In this document: positions 41,155-49,734 of the stretch, in pieces
How the letters are laid out: each line of letters starts with the position of its first letter
How positions within the stretch are numbered: position 1 is the stretch's first letter
DNA from: Mycobacterium sp. 852002-51971_SCH5477799-a
Lineage (GTDB): Bacteria > Actinomycetota > Actinomycetes > Mycobacteriales > Mycobacteriaceae
Assembly: GCF_001667145.1 (NCBI RefSeq)
Contig: NZ_LZIF01000122.1
Span: forward strand, 62,001 to 126,000
DNA: 64,000 bases
Direction: 5' to 3'
Notes under the pieces: generated by a model
The model's database searches: none
What the model saw: the letters and a program-made list of their open reading frames with translations, nothing else
Told to the model about the DNA's origin: nothing
Made by a program: the position numbers and the translations under genes

Positions 41155-41820
41155 TCACTCGTACGCCGTCACGGGCGCCAACCACAGGCCAACGATCGCG
41201 TCGATGAGCCCGGATGCCGCAGCCCGCCACGAACGATGGGACGTCAATGCGCCTGTGGCGAAAGCGCGTTCACGATCGGCGCAGGTGTGCATCAATAGGT
41301 TTCGGGCCATGATGTTGCGTTCGAAGTGCACATCGACAGGCAGGTTGGGCAGGCAGCGGTTGAAGCCGTCGACGACCTGCACCAGCGACGGCGAGCTGAG
41401 CGCGCCCTTGACGACGATGTTGTAGTAGGCCGGATCGGTCATGGCCTGGGCCGCGAAACGCGCGTACCAGGTCGGGTTTCCGAGCTGCTCCAGATGATCG
41501 GTGAGCGGGCGCACCAAACAGGCCACCCAGGAACGCAATTCGCCGGGCTCGCCCGATGCCAGCAGGTCGGACACCATCTTCTCGCGGAGCTCCTCGACGG
41601 GTCCGCGGTGTTTGTGCTCGATCGCCCGCACCAGGTCGGCCTTGGTGCCGAAGTGATAACCGACGGCGGCGTTGTTGCCCTGGCCGGCGGCCTCGCTGAC
41701 CTGCCGGTTGGACACCGCGAACATGCCGTGCTCCGCGTACAGGCGCTCGGCGGCCACCAGGATCGCCTCCTGGGTGGAACTGGCCCGATCGGTGCGAACG
41801 GTCCGCCCGGCGGTGGTCAT
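41155..41820 (-). CDS. TetR family regulator heading the 10-kb operon
   Basis: A 221-residue TetR protein. ATG 41820 is chosen because the longer frame to 41877 would cover the palindrome at 41847-41868. The helix-turn-helix is AILVAAERLYAEHGMFAV followed by NRQVSEAAGQGNNAAVGYHF and GTKADLVRAIEHKH. The C-terminal ligand domain resembles that of mycobacterial TetRs beside P450 operons. Its own promoter region carries TTAAGTCAA-N4-TTGATTTAA, so autoregulation of the whole operon is likely. A nearly identical site precedes the SDR at 46.9 kb. Confidence 0.92.
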   Translation of the reverse strand: MTTAGRTVRTDRASSTQEAILVAAERLYAEHGMFAVSNRQVSEAAGQGNNAAVGYHFGTKADLVRAIEHKHRGPVEELREKMVSDLLASGEPGELRSWVACLVRPLTDHLEQLGNPTWYARFAAQAMTDPAYYNIVVKGALSSPSLVQVVDGFNRCLPNLPVDVHFERNIMARNLLMHTCADRERAFATGALTSHRSWRAAASGLIDAIVGLWLAPVTAYE

Positions 41821-41846
41821 TCGATCAGTCAACCTCTTGCCGGAGT

Positions 41847-41868
41847 TTAAGTCAAGCGATTGATTTAA
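41847..41868. promoter_or_regulatory. Operator TTAAGTCAA-N4-TTGATTTAA, copy 1
   Basis: An inverted repeat with 9-bp arms (8 of 9 paired) around GCGA, 27 bp upstream of the TetR start. It is identical at 21 of 22 positions to the site at 46961-46982. On the minus strand a -10-like TAAACT overlaps its end. Confidence 0.7.
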
Positions 41869-41888
41869 ATTCGACATCCGGCCGACAG

Positions 41889-41908
41889 GCGGACTCCCAC
41901 GAGTCCGC
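41889..41908. repeat. Perfect hairpin upstream of the glycosyltransferase cassette
   Basis: GCGGACTC-CCAC-GAGTCCGC has 8-bp perfect arms and a 4-base loop. It lies between the TetR operator and the cassette. It is not followed by a T-run, so it is either a mycobacterial-type terminator or an RNA leader structure. Confidence 0.4.
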
Positions 41909-42046
41909 AGTTTGGGCGTTCGGTTGGCGGGTATTGCACGGTCGCACTGTCCTTCAGGCTGGAGGGACGGTTCTGGTTCTCGGTAGACGGGACAGTGCCG
42001 CCAGAAAGCGCGGCTGCCCCCTACGCGTTCTGGGAAAGGGGGCGGC

Positions 42047-43111
42047 TTGTTACGCGTCGCTTCGGTGCCGGCGTCACACGTTTATGTACGCCACCTGGCG
42101 AACCCAAACGTGGATTCTGTTCTGCGTCTGGACGATCCAGTTCCGGTGGATGGACGGACCGTACCGGGCGGCTGGTGGCCGCCGTTGATGCTGGAGCCGG
42201 GCTGGGTCAGCGACAATCACTCACGATTCGACGTGTTCCACATCCACTTCGGATTCGACGCCATCGGGCCCGAGGCATTGGCCGCGGTTGTCCAGGAACT
42301 CAAAATGCACGACAAGCCTTTGGTGTACACGGTGCATGACTTGCGCAATCCACATCACCCGGAACCCGAAGCCCACTGCGCGCAGCAAGATGTCCTGATC
42401 GCCGCCGCCGATGAGCTGATTACGCTGACGCCCGGCGCTGCAGGGTTGATTCGGCACACCTGGGGACAGCGCGCTCAGGTACTGCCGCATCCCCACGTGC
42501 TGGAGAGGGAATGGATCGAAAAGCCACGCGCACACAATGAGCGATTCGTGGTGGGGCTGCACGCCAAGAGCTTGCGGGCCAACATGGACCCGTTGCCCAT
42601 CGTGCAGGCACTCACGGTGATCTTGTCCTCGCTGCCGGACGCGACCCTGCAGGTCGACGTCCACGATGAGATCTTCGATCCCGACAATCACTGGTTCGCA
42701 CCCAAGACCGGCGCGGCGCTGCTGGGTTATGACCGGTACAAGCACGTAGACGTCCGCGTGCACCCGTACTTCACAGACGACGAACTGTGGGAGTACCTCG
42801 CGTCGTTGACGGTGTCTGTCCTGCCTTACCGGTTCGGCACCCACTCAGGCTGGCTGGAGGCCAGTTACGACCTCGGAACGGCTGTGGTGGCGCCCACCTG
42901 CGGGTTCTATCACCAGCAACGTCCATGCGGAGTTTTCGGGTACAGCGACGAAGGTTTCGATGAAGCATCTCTCTGCCATGCGATTCATTGGGCACACGCG
43001 CGTTGGGCTGCCGGCGAGCCAGCTCCCAGGGCCAGCTGGGAGGAGCGACTCGCCGAAAGGCGAGAACTTGCAGCCGCGCATCGTGCCATCTACCGGAGCG
43101 TCCTGAGATGA
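42047..43111 (+). CDS. Glycosyltransferase, first gene of a four-gene cassette
   Basis: A 354-residue GT-B-fold glycosyltransferase. TTG 42047 is preceded by AAAGGGGG and gives LLRVASVPASHVYVRHLANP. The C-terminal donor-side region is VSVLPYRFGTHSGWLEASYD, with LGTAVVAPTCGFYHQQRP. It lacks the classic E-x7-E motif. There is no signal peptide or membrane segment, so it acts in the cytoplasm. It is coupled by ATGA to a GT4 enzyme. The donor and acceptor sugars are unknown. Confidence 0.85.
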   Translation: MLRVASVPASHVYVRHLANPNVDSVLRLDDPVPVDGRTVPGGWWPPLMLEPGWVSDNHSRFDVFHIHFGFDAIGPEALAAVVQELKMHDKPLVYTVHDLRNPHHPEPEAHCAQQDVLIAAADELITLTPGAAGLIRHTWGQRAQVLPHPHVLEREWIEKPRAHNERFVVGLHAKSLRANMDPLPIVQALTVILSSLPDATLQVDVHDEIFDPDNHWFAPKTGAALLGYDRYKHVDVRVHPYFTDDELWEYLASLTVSVLPYRFGTHSGWLEASYDLGTAVVAPTCGFYHQQRPCGVFGYSDEGFDEASLCHAIHWAHARWAAGEPAPRASWEERLAERRELAAAHRAIYRSVLR

Positions 43112-44199
43112 CGGAACCATTGCGTGTGGCGCTGATCGCATCAACCCGCTATCCGATTCGGCAACCCTTCGCGGGCGGACTCGAAGCACACGTCTGCCAC
43201 CTGGCCCGGGCCCTCGCTTCCAGCGGTTATCGAGTGTCGCTGTTCGCAGCTTCCGGTTCGGACCCCGGCTTGAGGTGCCGGATGCTCGACGTGCGTCCGC
43301 TAAATCTGTCCGACGCGGCTAGGCGCGACGTCTCGATGCCGCCAGCGGCGTTCATGGCCGATCACCATGCGTACCTCTCGTTCATGCTGTGGCTTGCGGG
43401 GGCCGGCAGCCAAGAGTTCGACGTCATCCACAACCACAGCCTGCATTACCTGCCCGTCGCGATGGCTTCGACGTTGTCCACTCCGATGCTTACCACGGTG
43501 CACACCCCACCGACGCCCTGGCTCGAGTCCGCGATCGGCGCCTCCATCGGACAACGCACCCGCTTTGCCGCAGTTTCCCAACACACCGCGGCCGCGTGGC
43601 GAGACCTTATCGGCGATATTGCCGTGGTTCCCAACGGTGTCCACACGGGCCAGTGGCCGCTGGGTCCGGGCGGCCGGTACCTGGTGTGGTTTGGTCGCAT
43701 CACACCGGAAAAGGCGCCCCACTTGGCAATAGCGGTAGCCCGACGCAGTCGCAGGCAACTGGTGCTTGCCGGGCCGATCTCCGACCAGAAGTACTATCTG
43801 ACCGACATTGAGCCTCATCTAGATGATGACGTCACGTATGCGGGTCATCTCAACCATAAGCGTCTGGCCTACCTGGTCGGTCATGCCGCAGCAGCGCTTG
43901 TCACCCCTACCTGGGACGAGCCATACGGCCTTGTCGTCGCCGAAGCGATGGCATGCGGTACTCCTGTCGTTGCCTTCGCCCGCGGCGGCATCCCCGAACT
44001 CATCGACAGCTCGTCGGGTCGGCTCGTCGTTGCCGGTGATATCGCCGCGATGGCGGACGCCATCTCCGCCGCAGTGCGGTTGCCGCGAAAGCAGGTGCGC
44101 GAACACGCCATTCGTCATTGCTCGGCGGACGCGATGGTAACCGCCTACACAGATTTGTACCGTCAACTGATTCACGACTCCGCGGCCAGGTCCGCATGA
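43108..44199 (+). CDS. Glycosyltransferase family 4 protein
   Basis: A 363-residue GT4-type retaining glycosyltransferase starting at ATG 43108 (ATGA overlap). The N-terminal acceptor domain has PIRQPFAGGLEAHVCHLARA, typical of GT4. The donor-site motif WDEPYGLVVAEAMACGTPVV carries the E-x7-E glutamates, followed by GGIPELIDSSSGRLV. The hinge region is YLVWFGRITPEKAPHLAIAV. It is coupled by ATGA to the next gene. A nucleotide-sugar donor is expected by family. Confidence 0.93.
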   Translation: MTEPLRVALIASTRYPIRQPFAGGLEAHVCHLARALASSGYRVSLFAASGSDPGLRCRMLDVRPLNLSDAARRDVSMPPAAFMADHHAYLSFMLWLAGAGSQEFDVIHNHSLHYLPVAMASTLSTPMLTTVHTPPTPWLESAIGASIGQRTRFAAVSQHTAAAWRDLIGDIAVVPNGVHTGQWPLGPGGRYLVWFGRITPEKAPHLAIAVARRSRRQLVLAGPISDQKYYLTDIEPHLDDDVTYAGHLNHKRLAYLVGHAAAALVTPTWDEPYGLVVAEAMACGTPVVAFARGGIPELIDSSSGRLVVAGDIAAMADAISAAVRLPRKQVREHAIRHCSADAMVTAYTDLYRQLIHDSAARSA

Positions 44200-45218
44200 T
44201 CGGGTACTACGTTCACCACCACGGTTTCGGGCATTTGGCCCGCGCCATGAGCGTCTGCGCTCAAATGCGCCGCCCCGTGACCGTCATGACATCGATGAAT
44301 GTCCCCGAGCCACACCCGTTTTCGAGGGTCCTGCAATTGCCGCGTGACGACGAGGATCCGCGACCGCGCGAAGTCACGGCACACGGCGCGCTGCATTGGG
44401 CGCCCCACCACGATGCTGGGTTCAGCTCGCGAATGACCGAGATCGCGGGATGGGTATCTGAAACGCAACCCGAAGCCGTAGTCGTCGACGTGTCGGTCGA
44501 AGTCGCGGTGTTCGTCCGGCTGCTCGGTGTTCCTGTGATCGTCATGGCCTTGCCCGGCAACCGAATGGACGCCCCGCATCTGCTGGTACACCGCATAGCC
44601 GATCACATCGTTGCGGGGTGGCCGCGGGCATTGTGTGTGCCGACCTGGCTGCGGCAGTGGGAACGCAAGACTAGCTATGTCGGCGGCATCAGCCGCTTCG
44701 AGGGACGCGATCGCCCCCGCTACGAGTCCGAATCGTCTGCGCGTGCTACCCATTTGGACCGGACGCATGTGGTGGTTTTGAGCGGAGCCGATGACACGTT
44801 CGACGCATCGTTACAGGACTGCGCCGCAGCACATTCCGCGTTTTCGTGGACGGCGCTCGGCGGCAAGAATTCTGTGTGGGAGCATGATCCGTGGCCCGAA
44901 ATCCGGGCGGCGGATGTCGTCGTCACCCATGCGGGTCAGGGCTGTATTGCTGATGTCGCTGCGGCACGACGCCCTGCGGTGGTGATTCCGCGAGCCCGCC
45001 CGTTTGATGAGCAGCACGCCACCGCCCGGGCGCTGCAGCGCCATCGGCTAGCTGTGGTCGCGCAACGCTGGCCTGACCCACGGGCTTGGCCCGCTCTGCT
45101 GGCTAAAGCAACGGCGACCGATCCGGACCGCTGGCGGCAGTGGGAAGTGGATGGAGCCGCGCACCGCGCCGCCGAAGCGATCGAGGCGACAGCCCGTCGC
45201 TGTAGGCAGGGCACGTAG
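44196..45218 (+). CDS. MurG/MGT-like glycosyltransferase
   Basis: A 340-residue GT-B protein of the GT28/GT1 type. ATG 44196 overlaps the preceding stop by ATGA. The N-terminus MIGYYVHHHGFGHLARAMSV resembles the MurG glycine-rich start. The C-terminal donor region is AADVVVTHAGQGCIADVAAA with ARRPAVVIPRARPFDEQHAT, matching the family pattern for binding UDP-type donors. The middle sequence ALCVPTWLRQWERKTSYVGG joins the domains. It is coupled to the GT2 gene by TAGTG. Confidence 0.9.
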   Translation: MIGYYVHHHGFGHLARAMSVCAQMRRPVTVMTSMNVPEPHPFSRVLQLPRDDEDPRPREVTAHGALHWAPHHDAGFSSRMTEIAGWVSETQPEAVVVDVSVEVAVFVRLLGVPVIVMALPGNRMDAPHLLVHRIADHIVAGWPRALCVPTWLRQWERKTSYVGGISRFEGRDRPRYESESSARATHLDRTHVVVLSGADDTFDASLQDCAAAHSAFSWTALGGKNSVWEHDPWPEIRAADVVVTHAGQGCIADVAAARRPAVVIPRARPFDEQHATARALQRHRLAVVAQRWPDPRAWPALLAKATATDPDRWRQWEVDGAAHRAAEAIEATARRCRQGT

Positions 45219-46096
45219 TGCGCACCGCCGTCATCACCGTTGTCCACGGCAGGACCGCACACCTGCGCAGGCAGTTGCAAGGTCTCGCCACCTCCACATT
45301 GCGGCCGGATATGCATGTTGTCGTCGCGCTCGGTGACCCCGATGTCGCCAAGGTCGTGGATGAGCTGGGGGCGCCGGCAATAACGCTTGACCGCAATGCC
45401 TCCCACCCACTGCCGTTGGCCATGGGGCGCAACGTGGGTGCCGCCGCCGCGGCCCGAAATGGGGCCGAACTTTTGGTTTTCCTCGACGTCGACTGCATTC
45501 CGGGCGCGGAGTTGCTCGACCGCTACCACACCGTCGCCGGCGTCACCGAGCACGAGGACGCAATACTGAACGGTCCAGTCACATATTTGTCGCCGCCACC
45601 GCCGGGCGGCTACGTGATCTCCGCGGTGCGGTCGAAGCCTGACCCGCATCGTGGCCGGCCCGCGCCGCCAGATGGCACCGTCGTCGCCGCGACGGATTAT
45701 GCACTGTTCTGGTCGCTGTCTTTCGCGGTAAGAGTCCCTACCTGGCAGCGAATCGGTGGATTCTGCGAGCTGTACCGCGGTTACGGCGGAGAGGACACCG
45801 ACTTCGGGCAGTGCGCAGCGGCGTCACACGTTCCGATGCGCTGGGTTGGCGGTGCGCACGCGTTCCATCAGTACCATGCAGTCGCGGACCCGCCTGTGGA
45901 CCACTTGGACGACATACTGCGCAATGCGACGATCTTTCACCGACGCTGGGGATGGTGGCCGATGGAAAACTGGTTGTCCTCCTTCGCGGACAAGGGCCTG
46001 ATCCACCGCCACACCGACGGGCGCCCTGTCCGTACAGCATCGCAGGGCCATCATCCGCCCGCGTCCACCGGGATTCACGTTGTGGCAGACGGATGA
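45218..46096 (+). CDS. Glycosyltransferase family 2 protein (galactosyltransferase-type C-terminus)
   Basis: A 292-residue GT-A enzyme starting at GTG 45218. The nucleotide-binding part contains GAELLVFLDVDCIPGAELLD, with DVD as the metal DxD motif. The C-terminal YRGYGGEDTDFGQCAAAS is the GWGGED-like acceptor motif of galactosyltransferase-type GT2/GT7C proteins. There are no membrane segments. It is the last gene of the cassette and ends 30 bp from the convergent SDR. It probably adds the final sugar, but the order of action is inferred. Confidence 0.92.
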   Translation: MRTAVITVVHGRTAHLRRQLQGLATSTLRPDMHVVVALGDPDVAKVVDELGAPAITLDRNASHPLPLAMGRNVGAAAAARNGAELLVFLDVDCIPGAELLDRYHTVAGVTEHEDAILNGPVTYLSPPPPGGYVISAVRSKPDPHRGRPAPPDGTVVAATDYALFWSLSFAVRVPTWQRIGGFCELYRGYGGEDTDFGQCAAASHVPMRWVGGAHAFHQYHAVADPPVDHLDDILRNATIFHRRWGWWPMENWLSSFADKGLIHRHTDGRPVRTASQGHHPPASTGIHVVADG

Positions 46097-46126
46097 TCGT
46101 GGTGTGTGATCTTGGCGCAAACGCTG

Positions 46127-46933
46127 TCAATCTTTGCGTTTGGATCGGATCGGTTTGCCCGCCACGGTCCCGCCGTCGACCGGAAGCACCGTCCCGGTGA
46201 CATAGCGCGAGCGGTCGGTGGCGAAGTACAGCGCCGCTTCGGCGACGTCATCGGCAGTGCCCTCGCGTTTCAGCGGTCGATCCTCCCGCATCGTCTCGCG
46301 GATCCGCGCCTCGAATTGTTTCAGCTGTTCGGGGTCCATGCCGGTCCCCGACTTCCCCAGGATCGGCGTGGGTATGTTGCCGGGCGCGATGGCGTTCACC
46401 CGAATCTCGTGGTGAGCCAACTCAATTGCCGCGGCCTTGGTGAATTGGATGACTGCCGCTTTGGAGGCGCGATAGATCATCACGCCGCCGCCGGCCTGGA
46501 TGCCGCCGATCGAGGTGATGTTGATGATCGATCCGCCCCCGTGTTCGGCCATGTGCCGTGCGGCATCTCGGGTTCCCGCCATCACGCCCAGTACGTTGAC
46601 CCCCATCACGCGGTGGAAATCGCTGAGGTCGTCGTCCAGCAACTTGCGCAGCGGGCTGGAGATCCCGGCGTTGTTGACCATCACGTGCAGGCCGTCGAAC
46701 TTTTCGACGGCGTCGGAAATCAGCGCTCCCACCTGTTCGGGGTCGGAGACGTCGGTCCGGCGGAAGGCGGCGTTGTCTCCGAGCGATTTCGCAAGCGCCT
46801 CGCCGCGATCGGTCTCGACGTCGGCGATGACGACCCGTGCGCCCTCGGCCACAAACCGCTCCGCGAGACCGCGGCCGATGCCCGAGGCCGCGCCGGTGAC
46901 GATGGCGACCTTGCCGTCCAATTCGTTAGCCAC
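46127..46933 (-). CDS. SDR family oxidoreductase under the second TTAAGTCAA operator
   Basis: A 268-residue classical SDR. Motifs are DGKVAIVTGAASGIGRGLAE, MVNNAGISSPLRKLL, IINITSIGGIQ and IYRASKAAVIQFTKAAA (Y-x3-K). GTG 46933 gives the usual VANELDGK start; ATG 46954 is possible but would begin only six bases from the operator. It converges with the glycosyltransferase cassette. The almost identical operator shared with the TetR operon at 41.8 kb indicates that it belongs functionally to that pathway, not to the cassette. Confidence 0.9.
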   Translation of the reverse strand: MANELDGKVAIVTGAASGIGRGLAERFVAEGARVVIADVETDRGEALAKSLGDNAAFRRTDVSDPEQVGALISDAVEKFDGLHVMVNNAGISSPLRKLLDDDLSDFHRVMGVNVLGVMAGTRDAARHMAEHGGGSIINITSIGGIQAGGGVMIYRASKAAVIQFTKAAAIELAHHEIRVNAIAPGNIPTPILGKSGTGMDPEQLKQFEARIRETMREDRPLKREGTADDVAEAALYFATDRSRYVTGTVLPVDGGTVAGKPIRSKRKD

Positions 46934-46960
46934 ACGACGAGTTAATCGGCGCATGCGGTA

Positions 46961-46982
46961 TTAAGTCAAGCAATTGATTTAA
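46961..46982. promoter_or_regulatory. Operator TTAAGTCAA-N4-TTGATTTAA, copy 2
   Basis: It has the same arms as copy 1 around GCAA, differing at one of 22 positions and in the same orientation. It lies 7-28 bp upstream of the SDR's earliest ATG. The two copies bracket the glycosyltransferase cassette. Confidence 0.7.
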
Positions 46983-47086
46983 CGAGACGGGTCCCTCGTA
47001 TGCGGCATGATCGGCCGGCCAGCCTTCCGGCCCGTCGACGGCTAGGCCATGCTGAGTAGGCCAGTTCGTCGGGAAATGGGAAAGGC

Positions 47087-47860
47087 ATGAGCATGAAGGT
47101 GTTGGTAATCGGCGGCAGCGGGCTGATCGGGTCACAGGTGGTCGCCAATCTCACCGAGCTGGGACACGAGGCCATTTCGGCATCGCCGAGGACGGGCGTC
47201 AACACCGTGACCGGCGAAGGTGTCGCCGAAGCGGTCGCCGGAGTCAACACGGTCGTGGACGTGTCCAACTCGCCATCCTGGGCCGACGACGACGTCCTGA
47301 ACTTCTTCACCACCTCTACCCGCAACCTGCTCGACGCGGAGCGGGCCGCGGGCGTGCAGCACCACGTCGCCCTCTCGATCGTGGGCGCCGACCGGGCGGC
47401 CGAAAGTGGGTACATGCGAGCCAAGGTCGCGCAGGAAAAAGAGATTGCGGAATCGGGAGCACCATATACGGTCGTGCGGGCGACGCAGTTCTTCGAATTC
47501 GTTGACGACATTGCCGATTCGTTCAGCGAGGGTGACACCGTTCGCGCGCCGCACGGGGCGTTCCAGCCCATTGCTGCCGCGGATGTGGCCCTGGCGGTCA
47601 CCCGCGCGGCGACGGGCGATCCGGTCAACGGGGTGATCAATATCGCCGGCCCCGAAAGGGGTGGCATGGACGATTTCATCCGGACCCGGTTGACGGCGAC
47701 CGGCGACGCGCGCACGGTGCAGGCGGATGATAATGCCCGCTACTACGGTGCCGTGCTCGATGACCACAGCATCGTTCCCACCGACGGCGAGGAAGTGGTC
47801 ACCTACCCGACCACCTTCGGTGACTGGATAGCCGCGCAGGCGCCGCGCGGTGCCCAATAG
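47087..47860 (+). CDS. NAD(P)H-binding protein, atypical SDR (NmrA-like)
   Basis: A 257-residue Rossmann protein of the NmrA/atypical SDR type. The dinucleotide motif is VLVIGGSGLIGSQVVANL, followed by VVDVSNSPSWADDDVLNFF and HHVALSIVGADRAAESGYMR. The classical Y-x3-K pair is replaced by YMRAKVAQE. The region PYTVVRATQFFEFVDDIADS is typical for this group. It stands alone between the SDR promoter and the mhp-type operon. Members are redox sensors or quinone/NADPH-dependent reductases; the role here is undefined. Confidence 0.87.
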   Translation: MSMKVLVIGGSGLIGSQVVANLTELGHEAISASPRTGVNTVTGEGVAEAVAGVNTVVDVSNSPSWADDDVLNFFTTSTRNLLDAERAAGVQHHVALSIVGADRAAESGYMRAKVAQEKEIAESGAPYTVVRATQFFEFVDDIADSFSEGDTVRAPHGAFQPIAAADVALAVTRAATGDPVNGVINIAGPERGGMDDFIRTRLTATGDARTVQADDNARYYGAVLDDHSIVPTDGEEVVTYPTTFGDWIAAQAPRGAQ

Positions 47861-47929
47861 GGTTCTCGAGGACGACTCCGCTCGAGCTTTGCTCGGCCCA
47901 CATACGTTCGCGCACAGCGACACTGACGT

Positions 47930-48748
47930 TCAGACTGCGCCCAAAAAATCCATCAGCAGCTGGTTGACCACCGAGGGCTGCTCAATCTGGGGACAGTGTC
48001 CTGACTTGTCGACGACGACCGAACGGGCCCCATCGATCTGCTTGGCGATCTCGGCGGCCCAGCCGGACGGAAGTAGCTTGTCCTCTCCTCCCTCGACGAC
48101 AAGCGTTGGCACGCCGATGCGTTCGTAAGCTCGTGTGGTCGACGGGGGCGCGGACGACGTGGCGCCGGGGCGGCGAAACCTGGCAGCGGCGACGGCTTCC
48201 CATGCCCCCGGCGCGGTGCTCGATTCGTGGCGGCGGCGCACGTAGTCGTCGTCGGCGGGATAGCCGGAGTCGAAGAACAGGGCTTCGACGATGCGGCGCA
48301 TCGCCGGCACCGTCGCGTCGTAGTTCTGCAGCGCCTCGAAATGCGCGTTCTGCTGTATCTCCCCGCCGCCGCAGATGATCGCCAGACTGCGCACCGGCAG
48401 TAACGGCGTGCCCGACGTGGCGTCGGTGAGCAGGTTGATGGCGCCCATCGAATTGCCCACGAAGTGCGCCGAGTCGACGCCGAGCAGTTCACAAAACCGC
48501 GCCACATGCCGAATCCGCATGCCACGGCCGTCGACGAAGTCGATGACCTTGGCCGATTCGCCAAACCCCAGCTGATCCGGCGCAAGGACGCGGTACCGCG
48601 CGGCAAGCGCTTCGATGTTGCGTTCCCAACCGAGCTCGGCACCGGCACCGAACTCACCGCCGTGCAGCAACACCACCGGGTCGCCGTCGCCGGCTTCCAA
48701 ATAGCTGGTGGTCAGCCCGTCAACCGATATGGTGTTACGCCGCATCAC
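47930..48748 (-). CDS. Alpha/beta hydrolase, last gene of the mhp-type operon
   Basis: A 272-residue alpha/beta hydrolase. It has an oxyanion region PVVLLHGGEFGAG, the strand VLAPDQLGFGESAKV, the nucleophile elbow FVGNSMGAINLL (G-N-S-M-G), a late acid in LVVEGGEDKLLPS and histidine in DKSGHCPQIEQP. This G-N-S-M-G elbow and length resemble MhpC/BphD meta-cleavage hydrolases, making it a second such enzyme in the operon besides mhpC. GTG 48748 overlaps the cyclase stop by GTGA. It may act on a later or different ring-fission product. Confidence 0.88.
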   Translation of the reverse strand: MMRRNTISVDGLTTSYLEAGDGDPVVLLHGGEFGAGAELGWERNIEALAARYRVLAPDQLGFGESAKVIDFVDGRGMRIRHVARFCELLGVDSAHFVGNSMGAINLLTDATSGTPLLPVRSLAIICGGGEIQQNAHFEALQNYDATVPAMRRIVEALFFDSGYPADDDYVRRRHESSTAPGAWEAVAAARFRRPGATSSAPPSTTRAYERIGVPTLVVEGGEDKLLPSGWAAEIAKQIDGARSVVVDKSGHCPQIEQPSVVNQLLMDFLGAV

Positions 48749-49734
48749 TTGATCGCGATCGGATTCACCGGTGAGCCCACGGCCCCAACGAATCTCAGCG
48801 GCGGCGCGATGAGCTGGAATTCATATACGCCGTCGGCCGCGCAGTCGGCTGCCAGTGCGGTCAGGTCCCAGTACTCACCGAGCATCATGCCCATGTCGCG
48901 CAGCGTCAACAGGTGGAAGGGCAAAAACACGCCATCGACCCCAGACACCGGGTCTTCGACTTGAAGGTTGTCGGATGCGACCGCGGCGATCTCGTGATCG
49001 TGCAGCCACTGCGCGCATCGCCAGTCCAGGCCGGAATACCGTTCGGTCTTGTTTCCGGTCTGCAGAAATCTTGTCCACCAACCGGTTTTGATGAGCAGGA
49101 TGTCGCCGCGACCAATCGTCACACCCTGCGCGCGCACGACGTCGTCCAATTCCTCGGGGGCGATGGGATTCCCGTGCTCCAGGAAGACCTCCGCGCCGCG
49201 ATGACGCACCAGATCGAGCAGCACACCGCGCGAGGTGATTCCCTTGCCGTCCACCTTCTCGATGCCGAGCCGGCGGGCGCCGAGGCTGGTCACCGAACCG
49301 GCCGGGATACCGTTGTAAAGCTGGTCGTCGTAATAGACGTGCGACAACGCATCCCACTGGGTGGCCGCCTGCAACGGCATGATGATCATGTCGTCGTTGA
49401 ACCGAAACAGATTGTCGACAAAATACGGACCCATCTGCGCCGCCGTCGGATTGCGGTCCCAATCGGGCCCGTATTCGGCCAGAGTGCTGGCGTCGCCGCC
49501 GTCGACCGTCATCACGTGGATCGGATTGTGCCGGAAACCGAAGGTTCCCTGGGGCCCCGATGACCCGAAGTCCACACCGAGCGGAAACACCTTGCCGTGC
49601 CGGACCAGACTCGCGGCCTGGGCGATCTTTTCGGAGGTGATGAAGTTCAGCGTGCCGAGCTCGTCGTCAGCGCCCCAGCGGCCCCAGTTACTGACGTCGC
49701 GTGCAGCGCGGCGAAAGTCGGTCACACTGGCCAC
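48745..49734 (-). CDS. Cyclase family protein (kynurenine formamidase-like)
   Basis: A 329-residue PF04199-type cyclase/hydrolase. NWGRWGADDELGTLNFIT at the N-terminus is typical of the long subgroup. The metal region is MPLQAATQWDALSHVYYDD, corresponding to the family GTHxDxxxH motif with Gln and Trp substitutions usual in this subgroup. GDILLIKTGWWTRFL and GVFLPFHLLTLRDMGMMLGE follow. The family hydrolyses or cyclises carbonyl compounds and amides. It overlaps the SDR gene by 13 bp. Confidence 0.88.
   Translation of the reverse strand: MASVTDFRRAARDVSNWGRWGADDELGTLNFITSEKIAQAASLVRHGKVFPLGVDFGSSGPQGTFGFRHNPIHVMTVDGGDASTLAEYGPDWDRNPTAAQMGPYFVDNLFRFNDDMIIMPLQAATQWDALSHVYYDDQLYNGIPAGSVTSLGARRLGIEKVDGKGITSRGVLLDLVRHRGAEVFLEHGNPIAPEELDDVVRAQGVTIGRGDILLIKTGWWTRFLQTGNKTERYSGLDWRCAQWLHDHEIAAVASDNLQVEDPVSGVDGVFLPFHLLTLRDMGMMLGEYWDLTALAADCAADGVYEFQLIAPPLRFVGAVGSPVNPIAIK

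Noticed and set aside
42047..46096. Glycosyltransferase cassette as a mobile element
   Set aside because: No transposase, integrase, tRNA end or terminal repeat was found. The flanking palindromes are promoter-placed operators in direct orientation, so insertion is only a synteny hypothesis.
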